From Nocardia vinacea NBRC 16497 (lineage in GTDB: Bacteria > Actinomycetota > Actinomycetes > Mycobacteriales > Mycobacteriaceae), in assembly GCF_000308835.1 (NCBI RefSeq), contig NZ_BAGN01000202.1, forward strand, positions 79,406 to 143,405: a stretch of DNA of 64,000 bases. Direction: 5' to 3'. A program made the translations under genes and the position numbers. Positions 17,007 to 25,205 of the stretch are shown one piece after another (position 1 is the stretch's first letter; every line of letters begins with the position of its first letter). Under the pieces are notes generated by a model. It was not told the origin of the DNA, searched no databases, and saw only the letters and a list, made by a program, of their open reading frames with translations.

Positions 17007-18512
17007 ATGTCCGATATCACGACCGCCGACGGAGTTGTCCGCGGTTACCGCGGCCGTCGCGTCCTGCGCTGGCGCTCCCTGCCCTATGCCGCCCCACCGG
17101 TCGGCGACCTGCGATTTCGCGCGCCGCAACCGGTGGCGCCGTGGACCGGTGTCCGCGAGGCCACCGCATTCGGGTTCGCCGCGATGCAGCATCGGTCCGG
17201 TGCCAGGATCGGGCCGCGCCGGTATCAGCCGACCAGTGAAGACGCCCTGACACTCAATGTCGTCGCGCCGATCGAACCTTCGTCGACACCACGGCCGGTG
17301 CTGGTATTCATTCACGGCGGCGGATATCTGATCGGCACCTCGGCGCTCGGTCTGTATTCCGGTGCGCGACTGGTGGTCGGCGGCGACGTGATCGTGGTGT
17401 CGCTGAACTACCGGCTCGGCGCCTTCGGCTATGTCGATTTCGGTGAATTCAGCACGCCTGAGCGAGCTTTCGACAGCAACCTCGGACTGCGCGATCAGGT
17501 CGCGGCGCTGGAGTGGGTGCAGCGCAATATCGCAGCGTTCGGCGGAGATCCCGGCAATGTCACGATTTTCGGCGAATCCGCCGGTGCCCATGCGGTGCTC
17601 TCCCTACTGGCCACGCCCGCGGCGAAGGGACTGTTCCATCGCGGCATCGCACAGAGTCCGCCCGCCGATTGGGGTATGAGCGCCGAGGATGGTCGCGCTT
17701 TCGCCCGCCGGTGTATAGACGCACTCGGAGCCACACCCGATACCGCAGCCAAAGCGCTGATCACATCCGGTGCCAACGACATTCGGCGCGCGGTCGACAA
17801 GACCAGCGACAAGGTGTTGCGGGAGCGTCCCGGACTGTTCCCGATCGCGCCGGTCGTGGACGGCGAATATCTGCCGCAGTCCCCGATCGATGCGATCACC
17901 GGCGGTGCCGCACATCAGATTCCACTCATCATCGGCACCAATCGCGATGAGGGCACATTGTTCGCGAAGTTCGGTGATGAACTGCCGACCACCCCGGATC
18001 GCCTGCATGCCCTGCTCACCCGTGCCGGTGGTGCGGAACTCGAATCCCGGGTCATCGCAGCCTATCCCGGCTATCCGGATGCGAAGGCGGCCGTTCGTGC
18101 CGGTGGAGACTACGTGTTCTGGCGGCCGTCTGTCACCGTCGCGGCGGGTCACAGTCGCTACGCACCGACCTATGCCTACCGCTACGACTTCGCCCCGCGC
18201 GCACTGCGTCTCGCGAGAATCGGCGCGACTCATGCCACGGAGCTGATCCCCGTTTTCGGTGCGGCCAATTCACCGATCGGCCGGGCCTTCACGGCGGCGG
18301 GCGGGCGGCGTGGGCTGCAGTCGGTCACCCGGCAGTTCCAGGACAATTGGCTCGCATTCGCGCGGACCGGACGACCACTCCCCTCGTGGCCCGCCTATAC
18401 CGAGGACCGGCGCACGACGCTGATCATCGACGAGATCACCCGGTTGGAAAACGATCCGGACGAGGCCAAACGTATTGCCTGGCAAGGCATCCGGGTGCCG
18501 ACGTTGATCTGA
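17007..18512 (+). CDS. Carboxylesterase type B
   Basis: A 501-residue alpha/beta hydrolase of the carboxylesterase/para-nitrobenzyl esterase type. The oxyanion hole block FIHGGGYLIG and the nucleophile elbow FGESAGAHAV are clear, and the acid is probably in NRDEGTLFAKF and the His in RIGATHATELIPVF. The N-terminus GVVRGYRGRRVLRWRSLPYA is characteristic. ATG 17007 follows a GGAAGG site, 14 bases after the reductase gene. The natural ester is unknown. The convergent glycosylase gene ends one base after it. Confidence 0.93.
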   Translation: MSDITTADGVVRGYRGRRVLRWRSLPYAAPPVGDLRFRAPQPVAPWTGVREATAFGFAAMQHRSGARIGPRRYQPTSEDALTLNVVAPIEPSSTPRPVLVFIHGGGYLIGTSALGLYSGARLVVGGDVIVVSLNYRLGAFGYVDFGEFSTPERAFDSNLGLRDQVAALEWVQRNIAAFGGDPGNVTIFGESAGAHAVLSLLATPAAKGLFHRGIAQSPPADWGMSAEDGRAFARRCIDALGATPDTAAKALITSGANDIRRAVDKTSDKVLRERPGLFPIAPVVDGEYLPQSPIDAITGGAAHQIPLIIGTNRDEGTLFAKFGDELPTTPDRLHALLTRAGGAELESRVIAAYPGYPDAKAAVRAGGDYVFWRPSVTVAAGHSRYAPTYAYRYDFAPRALRLARIGATHATELIPVFGAANSPIGRAFTAAGGRRGLQSVTRQFQDNWLAFARTGRPLPSWPAYTEDRRTTLIIDEITRLENDPDEAKRIAWQGIRVPTLI

Positions 18513-18513
18513 C

Positions 18514-19383
18514 CTACTTCAGTAGGCGCGACATACGACGGTCCGCGAGTACCTTACCGCCGGTCTGGCAGGTCGGGCAGTACTGGAACGAGCGCTCGGC
18601 GTAGGAGACCTCGCGGACGGTGTCGCCGCAGACCGGGCAGGGCAGGCCGGTGCGGGCGTGTACTCGCATGCCGGAACGCTTTTCGCCTTTGAGGCGGGCG
18701 GCGTCCTGGCCGACCGAGCGCTGTACGGCGTCGGTGAGCACCGAGCGCATTGCCTCGTACAGCACCGAAATGGTCTCCGCCGACATGGTTTTGGTGTTGG
18801 CGAAGGGTGAGATCTTGGCGGTGTGCAGAATTTCGTCGGAGTAGGCATTGCCGACTCCGGCGAGCAGGGACTGGTCGACGATCGCGGTCTTGATGCGTTG
18901 TGATGCGCCGTGCATGATCTCGCCGAATTGCTCCTCGGTCACCTCGAGTGCGTCCGGGCCGAGGCGCGAGATGCCGGGCACGAGTTTCGGATCGTCGACG
19001 ATGTACACCGCGAGCCGTTTCTTGGTGCCCGCCTCGGTCAGGTCGAATGCAGGAGTCATGCCCTCGGGGGTGAAGAAGTGCACCCGCAGTGCGAGCGGGC
19101 TCTTGCCGCCTGGTTTGGGTGGCGTCTGGCTCGGCTCATCGATCCACCGCAACCATCCGCCGCGCGACAGGTGGGTGATCAACCAGAGCCCGTCGCACTC
19201 CATCCCGAGAAATTTGCCCCACCGGCCCGCCCCGGTCACATCACGCCCGGACAACGCCGTAACCGGCGGATCGAACGTCTTGACCGCACTCAAGGCGGCC
19301 ACATCGACACGCCCCACCACAGCGCCGACCGCGTGCTCCCGCAGGAACTGCGCCAACGCCTCCACTTCCGGTAGCTCAGGCAC
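18514..19383 (-). CDS. Fpg/Nei family DNA glycosylase
   Basis: A 289-residue base-excision repair enzyme. A GTG at 19383 puts PELPEVE directly after the initiator, so that the processed protein exposes the catalytic N-terminal proline, with Glu next to it. The middle has the helix-two-turn-helix region (SLLAGVGNAYSDEIL), and the C-terminus has the zinc finger CPVCG-x15-CPTC with the conserved GGK turn. It removes oxidised bases and cleaves the abasic site; whether it favours purines or pyrimidines cannot be told here. Confidence 0.93.
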   Translation of the reverse strand: MPELPEVEALAQFLREHAVGAVVGRVDVAALSAVKTFDPPVTALSGRDVTGAGRWGKFLGMECDGLWLITHLSRGGWLRWIDEPSQTPPKPGGKSPLALRVHFFTPEGMTPAFDLTEAGTKKRLAVYIVDDPKLVPGISRLGPDALEVTEEQFGEIMHGASQRIKTAIVDQSLLAGVGNAYSDEILHTAKISPFANTKTMSAETISVLYEAMRSVLTDAVQRSVGQDAARLKGEKRSGMRVHARTGLPCPVCGDTVREVSYAERSFQYCPTCQTGGKVLADRRMSRLLK

Positions 19384-19420
19384 GCCCCTCACGCTACCCG
19401 GCCCCACCGACACACGGACG

Positions 19421-19493
19421 GATCAAGATCAGGTGGACATGGTGGCGGGGGCTTCTCGGGCGATGCCGCCATGGATTCCACCTGATCTTGATC
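19421..19493. repeat. 73-bp near-perfect inverted repeat
   Basis: Perfect 17-base arms, GATCAAGATCAGGTGGA (19421-19437) and its reverse complement (19477-19493), enclose a further imperfect inner stem (CATGG...GGCGG against CCGCCATGG). It lies 16 bases after the stop codon of the NmrA-type gene and 37 bases before the glycosylase start. There is no T-run, so it is either an RNA hairpin that ends or protects the transcript or a small palindromic repeat element. Confidence 0.75.
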
Positions 19494-19508
19494 GCCGGGC
19501 GCTCGGCG

Positions 19509-20372
19509 TTAGGCGGCGGCGGGGGGAGCGAAGTGGGGGCGGTGGTTTTCGGCCCAGGTGCGGAAAGGGCGGGGTGGGGTTCCGGTGATGCGCTCGACGG
19601 TGGGGTGTACTACCGAGGTGAACGCTTCCAGGGCGGTGGCGCGTAGGGCCATGATCGCGTCGGCCATTTCGTCGGGGACGCCGTGGTCGATGATCGACTG
19701 GCGGGCGGCGGCGGGTTCCACTTCGACGTAGCGCAGTGGGCGGTCCAGTACGTCGGCGAGGATGTCGGTCTGCTCGCCGGGGGACAACGGCTGCGGGCCG
19801 CTGAGTGTGTAGATCTCGCCCTCGTGGCCGTCGGTGGTGAGTGCTGTCGTGGCGACCGCGGCGATGTCGTGCGGGTCGACGACGGCGATTCGGCCCTGGC
19901 CGAATGGTGCGTAGACCGCTCCGTGATCGCGAATCGAACCGGCCCAGTGCAGCGCATTGGCCATGAATCCCAAGGGGCGCACCATCGTCCACGGGACTCC
20001 GCTGTCGCGGACCGCCTGTTCCCCGGCGCGGTGCCAGGTCGGGATCGGATCGGTCGCGGTGTCGTCGCCGGTGCGGCCGGATGACAGCTTGACGATGTGT
20101 TCGACCCGCGCGCGGGCCGCCGCCTGCGCGAGATTTGCGTCGTGAGTGGGGATTTCGGGGCCGCTGGACAACAGGAACACCCGATCGACGCCGCGGATCG
20201 CATCGATGAGGCTGTCCGGATCGCCCAGGTCCGCGCGCACCACCTCGATGCCGTCGGGCAGTCCGGCGAGTTCGGGTCGCCGCGTCAGCGCTCGCATCGG
20301 AACATCCTGCGCCAGCAACTGGCCGACCAACTCGCGGCCTACGGTCCCGGTCGCTCCGGTCACCAGAATCAT
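19509..20372 (-). CDS. NmrA/SDR-type NAD(P)H-binding protein
   Basis: A 287-residue atypical short-chain dehydrogenase. It begins MILVTGATGTVGRELVGQLL, the GxxGxxG dinucleotide motif, followed by ALTRRPE (NADP-type basic residues) and VVRADLGDPDSL. The canonical YxxxK pair is absent, as usual for NmrA-like quinone or isoflavone reductase relatives, and the segment WTMVRPLGFMANALHW fits that group. It is divergent from a tandem Lrp regulator with a dyad between, so it is probably regulated by it. The substrate is unknown. Confidence 0.9.
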   Translation of the reverse strand: MILVTGATGTVGRELVGQLLAQDVPMRALTRRPELAGLPDGIEVVRADLGDPDSLIDAIRGVDRVFLLSSGPEIPTHDANLAQAAARARVEHIVKLSSGRTGDDTATDPIPTWHRAGEQAVRDSGVPWTMVRPLGFMANALHWAGSIRDHGAVYAPFGQGRIAVVDPHDIAAVATTALTTDGHEGEIYTLSGPQPLSPGEQTDILADVLDRPLRYVEVEPAAARQSIIDHGVPDEMADAIMALRATALEAFTSVVHPTVERITGTPPRPFRTWAENHRPHFAPPAAA

Positions 20373-20472
20373 CTACTTCTCCTTCGTCGAGCTGCCGGGC
20401 CGAGCGCCCGCGACAAAGTCCACCTTCGGCAGGCGTGCCGAAATGCACCATCAACCGTTCGAAGATCAGCAG

Positions 20473-20507
20473 ATACTTTCCATATCCAGCGCGAATATGA
20501 AAGATAT
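20473..20507. promoter_or_regulatory. AT-rich dyad, probable Lrp-type operator
   Basis: ATACTTTC-CATAT and AATAT-GAAAGATAT form an imperfect inverted repeat in an unusually AT-rich patch just upstream of the Lrp gene. It overlaps an alternative ATG at 20497, which is one reason for preferring the ATG at 20512. Confidence 0.5.
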
Positions 20508-20511
20508 TTCC

Positions 20512-21480
20512 ATGCTCGACGACGTAGACCGCCGCTTGATCCACGCCCTGCACATCGACGGCCGCGCACCGTTCAGCAAGATCGCGGCGGTCCTGGACGT
20601 ATCGACCCAGACCGTCACCCGTCGCTACCAACGTCTGCGCGCCACCGCCGGACTGCGCGTGGCCGGCCTCGCCGATCCGAGCCGCACCGGAAACACCCAG
20701 TGGCTGGTGCGCCTCACCACCACGACGGCCAGCGGCCAGAACCTCGCGAATTCGCTGGCTCGCCGCCCAGACACGTCATGGGTCAAACTCACCTCCGGCG
20801 GCACGGAAATCCTTCTGGTAGTGACTATTCCGCGCGGTGACCCATCCCGCTCGATATTACTGCGGGACCTCCCCCGAGCCGCGGGCATTACCGCCGTCTC
20901 CGCGCACTACGTTCTGCACACCTACCTCGGCGGACCGACCGCATGGCGCGGCCACATCACCGCGCTGACCGAACAGCAACGAAAACAACTCGAGCCGAAC
21001 CGATCCGGGCCAACACCCAGGCGTGGCCTCGCAGACACCGATGCCGCGCTACTGAACGCCCTGCAACAAGACGGCCGAGCGACCCTGTCCCAACTCGCCA
21101 CGGCGACCGGCTGGTCCCAAGCCACCGTCACCCGACGACTCACGGAACTACAAGCGGCACAGGCGATCTTCTTCGATGTCGAACTCGACGATGCCCGCTT
21201 CGGCGCCACAACCCAAGCGCTGCTGTGGATGTCGGTGGCACCGTCGCAGCTCGATCGCGTCGCAACCGCACTGGCCGAGCACGAAGAATTGGCCTTCGTC
21301 GCCGCCACGACCGGCCCGACAAACCTTGTCGCCCAAGCCATGTGCTCGGACCCCGAGGCTTTACACCACTACCTCACCCAGCGCCTCGGCGCATTCGAGG
21401 CCATTCACACCTTGGAGACCACGCCCGTCCTCGCGACCGTGAAGGCCGTCTCGCATCAGGAGCCCGGACGCAGGAGGTAG
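20512..21480 (+). CDS. Tandem Lrp/AsnC family regulator
   Basis: A 322-residue protein with two complete Lrp-like units. The first helix-turn-helix (VDRRLIHALHIDGRAPFSKIAAVLDVSTQTVTRRY) is at residues 4-38 and the second (TDAALLNALQQDGRATLSQLATATGWSQATVTRRL) at about 178-212; each is followed by a ligand-binding-type beta-alpha domain. Single Lrp proteins are about 150 residues, so this is a fused or duplicated form. It is divergent from the NmrA-type gene. Its last 25 bases overlap the 3' end of the convergent cobF gene. Confidence 0.9.
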   Translation: MLDDVDRRLIHALHIDGRAPFSKIAAVLDVSTQTVTRRYQRLRATAGLRVAGLADPSRTGNTQWLVRLTTTTASGQNLANSLARRPDTSWVKLTSGGTEILLVVTIPRGDPSRSILLRDLPRAAGITAVSAHYVLHTYLGGPTAWRGHITALTEQQRKQLEPNRSGPTPRRGLADTDAALLNALQQDGRATLSQLATATGWSQATVTRRLTELQAAQAIFFDVELDDARFGATTQALLWMSVAPSQLDRVATALAEHEELAFVAATTGPTNLVAQAMCSDPEALHHYLTQRLGAFEAIHTLETTPVLATVKAVSHQEPGRRR

Positions 21481-22196
21481 ACGTCCATGATCCACCCCTT
21501 TTCGGCGCGTAACCGAGTGCGCCGCTCGACGATCTCCTGCTCGACCGCACGCAGCCGGCCCTCGATCAACGTCTCGTCGGGCATCCCCAGATACGCGCCC
21601 CACCAGATGTGCACGTCCTCGCCGGGCACCGCTGTGAACGAACAGTCACCGTCCAGCATCACCACGGTCGAGCCGCTGAGTCCTTCCTCGCGCAGCCGAC
21701 GCCCGGTGGTGATGTGCACCGGCTCGCCGATGCGATGCAACACCATCCGATGCCGAGCGGCCAAGGCCTGCACGCTGGTGACGCCAGGAATCACCTCGTA
21801 ATCGAAGCTCTGGGCACCGCGATCGAGCACCCTTTCGATCATGCGCAGCGTGCTGTCGTAGAGCGACGGGTCACCCCATACGAGGATGCCGCCAACACCG
21901 TCGACCTGCGCGAACTCATTCTCCAGCAGCGCCGAACGGCGATCGTGCCAATCCTCGACAACGCCCCGATAATCGGCGGGATCTCGGTCGCGCGGCGGAT
22001 CGGCGAGCTCCACGATGCGGTACGGGTGATCGAGGTGTTCGGTCAGGATCGACGTGCGCACGTCGACCAGTTCCTGTTTCTCGGCCCCCTTGCCGATCAC
22101 GAAGAACACCTCGACCTGCCGCATTGCCTTGATCGCCTGGACCGTCACCTGGTCCGGATCCCCGGCACCGATGCCGATCACGTAGAGCTTGCGCAT
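21456..22196 (-). CDS. cobF: Precorrin-6A synthase (deacetylating)
   Basis: A 246-residue tetrapyrrole methylase of aerobic cobalamin synthesis, which methylates C-1 of precorrin-5 and releases acetate. The N-terminus RKLYVIGIGAGDPDQVTVQA carries the glycine-rich GAGDPxxxT motif of the family, and ILVWGDPSLYDST plus YEVIPGVTSVQALAARH are the second and third conserved blocks. ATG 22196 gives the family start. It stands apart from other cobalamin genes in this window and is divergent from thyA across 42 bases. Confidence 0.92.
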   Translation of the reverse strand: MRKLYVIGIGAGDPDQVTVQAIKAMRQVEVFFVIGKGAEKQELVDVRTSILTEHLDHPYRIVELADPPRDRDPADYRGVVEDWHDRRSALLENEFAQVDGVGGILVWGDPSLYDSTLRMIERVLDRGAQSFDYEVIPGVTSVQALAARHRMVLHRIGEPVHITTGRRLREEGLSGSTVVMLDGDCSFTAVPGEDVHIWWGAYLGMPDETLIEGRLRAVEQEIVERRTRLRAEKGWIMDVYLLRPGS

Positions 22197-22238
22197 GGCT
22201 TGAGCTTGCCAGGCACGACATGGGTAAGCTCGCCAGGC

Positions 22239-23045
22239 GTGGCCAACAATGCTGATACCCAGTACGAGGACCTGCTGCGCTTGGTCCTGGAGTCCGGCAC
22301 CCCGAAGGCGGATCGCACCGGCACCGGCACCCGCAGCGTCTTCGGCCATCAGCTGCGCTACGACCTCGCCGCGGGCTTTCCGCTGATCACCACCAAAAAG
22401 GTGCATCTGAAGTCGATCATCTACGAATTGCTGTGGTTCCTGCGCGGCGATTCGAATGTGGCCTGGCTGCACGAACACGGCGTCACCATCTGGGACGAAT
22501 GGGCCGATCGCCACGGCGAACTCGGCCCGGTCTACGGCGTGCAGTGGCGATCATGGCCCACCCCCAACGGCACCCATATCGACCAGATCGCCGAAGTACT
22601 CCACACCCTGCGCACCAATCCGGATTCCCGGCGCATCATCGTCTCGGCCTGGAATGTGGCCGACCTCGACAAGATGGCATTGGCGCCGTGCCACGCGTTC
22701 TTCCAGTTCTATGTCGCCGACGGCAAGCTGTCCTGCCAGCTCTACCAGCGCAGCGCGGACCTGTTCCTCGGCGTGCCGTTCAATATCGCCAGCTATGCCC
22801 TGCTCACGCACATGGTCGCGCAACAGACCGAGCTGGAACCCGGTGATTTCATCTGGACCGGCGGCGATTGCCATATCTACGACAACCATGTCGAGCAGGT
22901 CACCGAGCAGCTGACCAGGCAGCCTTACCCGTTCCCGACATTGAACCTGCGGCCCGCGCCGACGCTGTTCGATTACGTCTACGAAGATGTGGAAGTGGTC
23001 GGCTACCAACACCATCCGGCGATCAAGGCGCCGGTTGCGGTATGA
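22239..23045 (+). CDS. thyA: Thymidylate synthase
   Basis: A 268-residue enzyme that converts dUMP to dTMP using methylenetetrahydrofolate. The nucleophile is in LAPCHAFFQFYV, the folate/dUMP arginine loop is TPKADRTGTGT, and CQLYQRSADLFLGVPFN and GDCHIYDNH are the nucleotide-binding blocks. GTG 22239 (VANNADTQYEDLL) is the start, giving the usual length of a ThyA. The stop codon overlaps the dfrA start (ATGA), a common folate operon. Confidence 0.97.
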   Translation: MANNADTQYEDLLRLVLESGTPKADRTGTGTRSVFGHQLRYDLAAGFPLITTKKVHLKSIIYELLWFLRGDSNVAWLHEHGVTIWDEWADRHGELGPVYGVQWRSWPTPNGTHIDQIAEVLHTLRTNPDSRRIIVSAWNVADLDKMALAPCHAFFQFYVADGKLSCQLYQRSADLFLGVPFNIASYALLTHMVAQQTELEPGDFIWTGGDCHIYDNHVEQVTEQLTRQPYPFPTLNLRPAPTLFDYVYEDVEVVGYQHHPAIKAPVAV

Positions 23046-23590
23046 ATACAGCATCGCGTAGCGATTCGGTGCGGGGTGGTGGTCGGGCGACGGGAGGGCG
23101 TGACCGCACCATAGGTCTGATCTGGGCGCAGACTCCGGACGGGGTGATCGGCTTCGAGAACACGATCCCCTGGCGTGTGCCCGAGGATATGGCGAATTTC
23201 AAGGCCGTCACCATGGGGCATCCGGTCATCATGGGCCGGCGCACGTGGGATTCCCTGCCGCCCAGATTCCGCCCGCTCGACGGTCGCCGCAATATCGTGG
23301 TGACCCGGCAGCCCGACTGGTCGAGTGCGGGTGCCGAACGCGCCGCGTCGCTGTCCGATGCACTCGCCGCGAGCGCACCGGAGGACGTCTGGATCATGGG
23401 CGGCGGCGAAATCTACCGGGCCGCCATGGATTTCGCGACCGACCTGCTCGTCACCGAGGTGGACACCGCCGTCGATGGTGACGCCTACGCCCCCGTCATC
23501 GGCCCCGAATGGCACGCCGGGGACACCGAGCCGTGGCACGAGTCGAAGACCGGCCTGCGCTTCCGGATTCGTCGCTACACCCGCAAGTAA
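23042..23590 (+). CDS. dfrA: Dihydrofolate reductase with repeat-encoded N-terminal extension
   Basis: A 182-residue enzyme that regenerates tetrahydrofolate after ThyA. The core begins IGLIWAQTPDGVIGFENTIPW, with VPEDMANFKAVTMGHPVIMGRRTWDSLP (folate and NADPH contacts) and IMGGGEIYRAA. About 22 residues precede the core instead of the one or two in mycobacterial enzymes, and residues 4-19 are encoded by a repeat found again inside the NRPS gene. The ATG at 23042 overlaps the thyA stop. The only other in-frame start, GTG at 23069, would still include most of the extension. Confidence 0.95.
   Translation: MNTASRSDSVRGGGRATGGRDRTIGLIWAQTPDGVIGFENTIPWRVPEDMANFKAVTMGHPVIMGRRTWDSLPPRFRPLDGRRNIVVTRQPDWSSAGAERAASLSDALAASAPEDVWIMGGGEIYRAAMDFATDLLVTEVDTAVDGDAYAPVIGPEWHAGDTEPWHESKTGLRFRIRRYTRK
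23051..23099 (+). repeat. In-frame 49-bp repeat, copy in dfrA
   Basis: The segment starts GCATCGCGTAGCGATTCGGT and is identical at 43 of 49 positions to the reverse complement of 59136-59184 inside the NRPS gene. Both copies are translated in the same frame (ASRSDSVRGGGRATGG here). The first bases contain a small hairpin, ATCGC-GTA-GCGAT. Confidence 0.85.
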
Positions 23591-23789
23591 GCCGACCAGT
23601 CGGCAAACCTTCCGCATAACGCATTCGGGAGCGCGCAATACGGTTCGAGCACCGATTGGCGGTGAACACGCCGCACACCGCCACGGCGTCCAAACCGGAC
23701 ACACGTCACCCGTCGGTCGGGCATACTCCTGGATATCAGCCCGTGTCACCAGCCCTGATCCGGCTGATTGCATCTGCGGAAGGTGGTCC
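23591..23789. other. Intergenic region between dfrA and cupin gene
   Basis: Immediately after the dfrA stop is a compact palindrome GCCGACCAGTCGGC (23591-23604) without a T-run. The remaining 185 bases show no convincing gene; the cupin promoter should be here. Confidence 0.4.
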
Positions 23790-24116
23790 ATGGACAAGAA
23801 ATCGCTGACTGCGGTCGCGCGCCAACAGCTCAAGTTGGCCAGCACCGCCACGAGCGGGCGCAGTTCGCAAACCATCTACGGCGGTCATGCCAATGCGCTG
23901 CGGCAGACTGTGGTCGGTCTGTCGGCGGGCCAGAGCCTGGCCGAACACGACAATGCAGGCGAGTCCACACTGCTGGTGCTCAGCGGCACACTGACCTTGA
24001 TCAGCGGCACCAACGAGTGGAAGGGGTCGGCCGGAGACCTGCTGGTCGTCCCCAAGGCACGGCACAGCGTCAAGGCTGTGGACGATGTCGCATTCCTGCT
24101 GACAGTCGCCAAGTAG
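23790..24116 (+). CDS. Small cupin-domain protein
   Basis: A 108-residue single cupin barrel. The first cupin motif is degenerate (SLAEHDNAGESTLLVLSGTLTL, with one His and Glu), and the second is GDLLVVPKARHSVKAVDD, with one His. It could bind a metal, but the ligand set is incomplete compared with classical cupin enzymes. It lies 60 bases before the encapsulated peroxidase gene on the same strand, so a joint role in the oxidative-stress compartment operon is possible. Confidence 0.8.
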   Translation: MDKKSLTAVARQQLKLASTATSGRSSQTIYGGHANALRQTVVGLSAGQSLAEHDNAGESTLLVLSGTLTLISGTNEWKGSAGDLLVVPKARHSVKAVDDVAFLLTVAK

Positions 24117-24176
24117 GGGCCGGCGGGGCCGCACCGCGTGGCCGGTTTGTCGGTGCCGCCCTCTAGGGTGGAGCGC

Positions 24177-25205
24177 ATGGGTGAGCCGCAGCCGATCCTC
24201 GAACCGCTCACACCGGCCGCCATCTTCCTCGTCGCCACAATCGACGAGGGCGGCGAAGCGGCGGTGCGCGACCTGCTCGCCGATCTCCCCGGGTTGCGTC
24301 GTTCGGTCGGTTTCCGGCTGCCCGGCGCCGGGCTCACCTGCGTCGCATCGATCGGGTCCGACGCGTGGGATCGCCTCTTCGCGGGCGCGCGACCGGCCGA
24401 ACTGCATGTGCTGCCCGAATTCGTCGGCGAGCACCACAGTGCCCCGACCACGCCGGGCGATCTGCTCTTCCACATCAAATCCGAATCCCAGGACGCCTGC
24501 TTCGAATTGGCGATGACGATCGGTGACCGGCTCGACGGCGCGGTCACCATCGTCGATCAGACCGTCGGGTTCCGGTATTTCGAGCAGCGCGATCTGCTCG
24601 GATTCGTGGACGGCACGGAGAATCCGGAAGGCTCTGCGGCCTTCAGCGCGGCCTTCGTCGGCGACGAGGATCCGGACTTCGCGGGCGGCAGTTATGTCAT
24701 CGTGCAGAAGTATCTGCACACCATGGCGCAGTGGCGGGCGTTGTCGGTCGAGGAGCAGGAACGGGTGATCGGGCGTACCAAACTCGACGATTTCGAGCTC
24801 TCGGATGCGGATAAGCCCGCGAATTCGCATGTCGCGGTCAACACCGTCACCGACGACGACGGCACCGAGCGAAAGATCCTGCGCGCCAATATGCCCTTCG
24901 GCAGCGTCAAGGACGGCGAGTTCGGTACCTATTACGTCGCCTACGCGGCCACGCCGAGCATCACCGAAACCATGCTCACCCGGATGTTCATCGGCACCGA
25001 GGAGGCGGCCTATGACCGGATCCTGGACTTCTCCATCGCGGTGACCGGCACGCTGTTCTTCGCACCGCCCCTCGACTTCTTCGACGACCTCCCCGACGCA
25101 CCCGAGGTCGCCGCGACAGCGCTCGAGGAATCTTTATCGCCGAATCGTGTTGGCAGTAACGGTTCTCTGGGTATCGGCACGTTGAAAAGGAGCATGCAAT
25201 CATGA
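24177..25205 (+). CDS. DyP-type peroxidase with encapsulin-targeting tail
   Basis: A 342-residue dye-decolorizing peroxidase. The signature GFVDGTENP contains the distal catalytic Asp; the proximal haem His is probably in NSHVAV, and KILRANMPFG and GTYYVAYA follow. After the catalytic domain a linker leads to GSLGIGTLKRSMQS, which matches the C-terminal cargo-loading peptide of encapsulated peroxidases. The next gene, overlapping by ATGA, is encapsulin itself, so the enzyme is almost certainly packaged inside the shell. ATG 24177 (MGEPQPILEP) is the family-like start. Confidence 0.96.
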   Translation: MGEPQPILEPLTPAAIFLVATIDEGGEAAVRDLLADLPGLRRSVGFRLPGAGLTCVASIGSDAWDRLFAGARPAELHVLPEFVGEHHSAPTTPGDLLFHIKSESQDACFELAMTIGDRLDGAVTIVDQTVGFRYFEQRDLLGFVDGTENPEGSAAFSAAFVGDEDPDFAGGSYVIVQKYLHTMAQWRALSVEEQERVIGRTKLDDFELSDADKPANSHVAVNTVTDDDGTERKILRANMPFGSVKDGEFGTYYVAYAATPSITETMLTRMFIGTEEAAYDRILDFSIAVTGTLFFAPPLDFFDDLPDAPEVAATALEESLSPNRVGSNGSLGIGTLKRSMQS

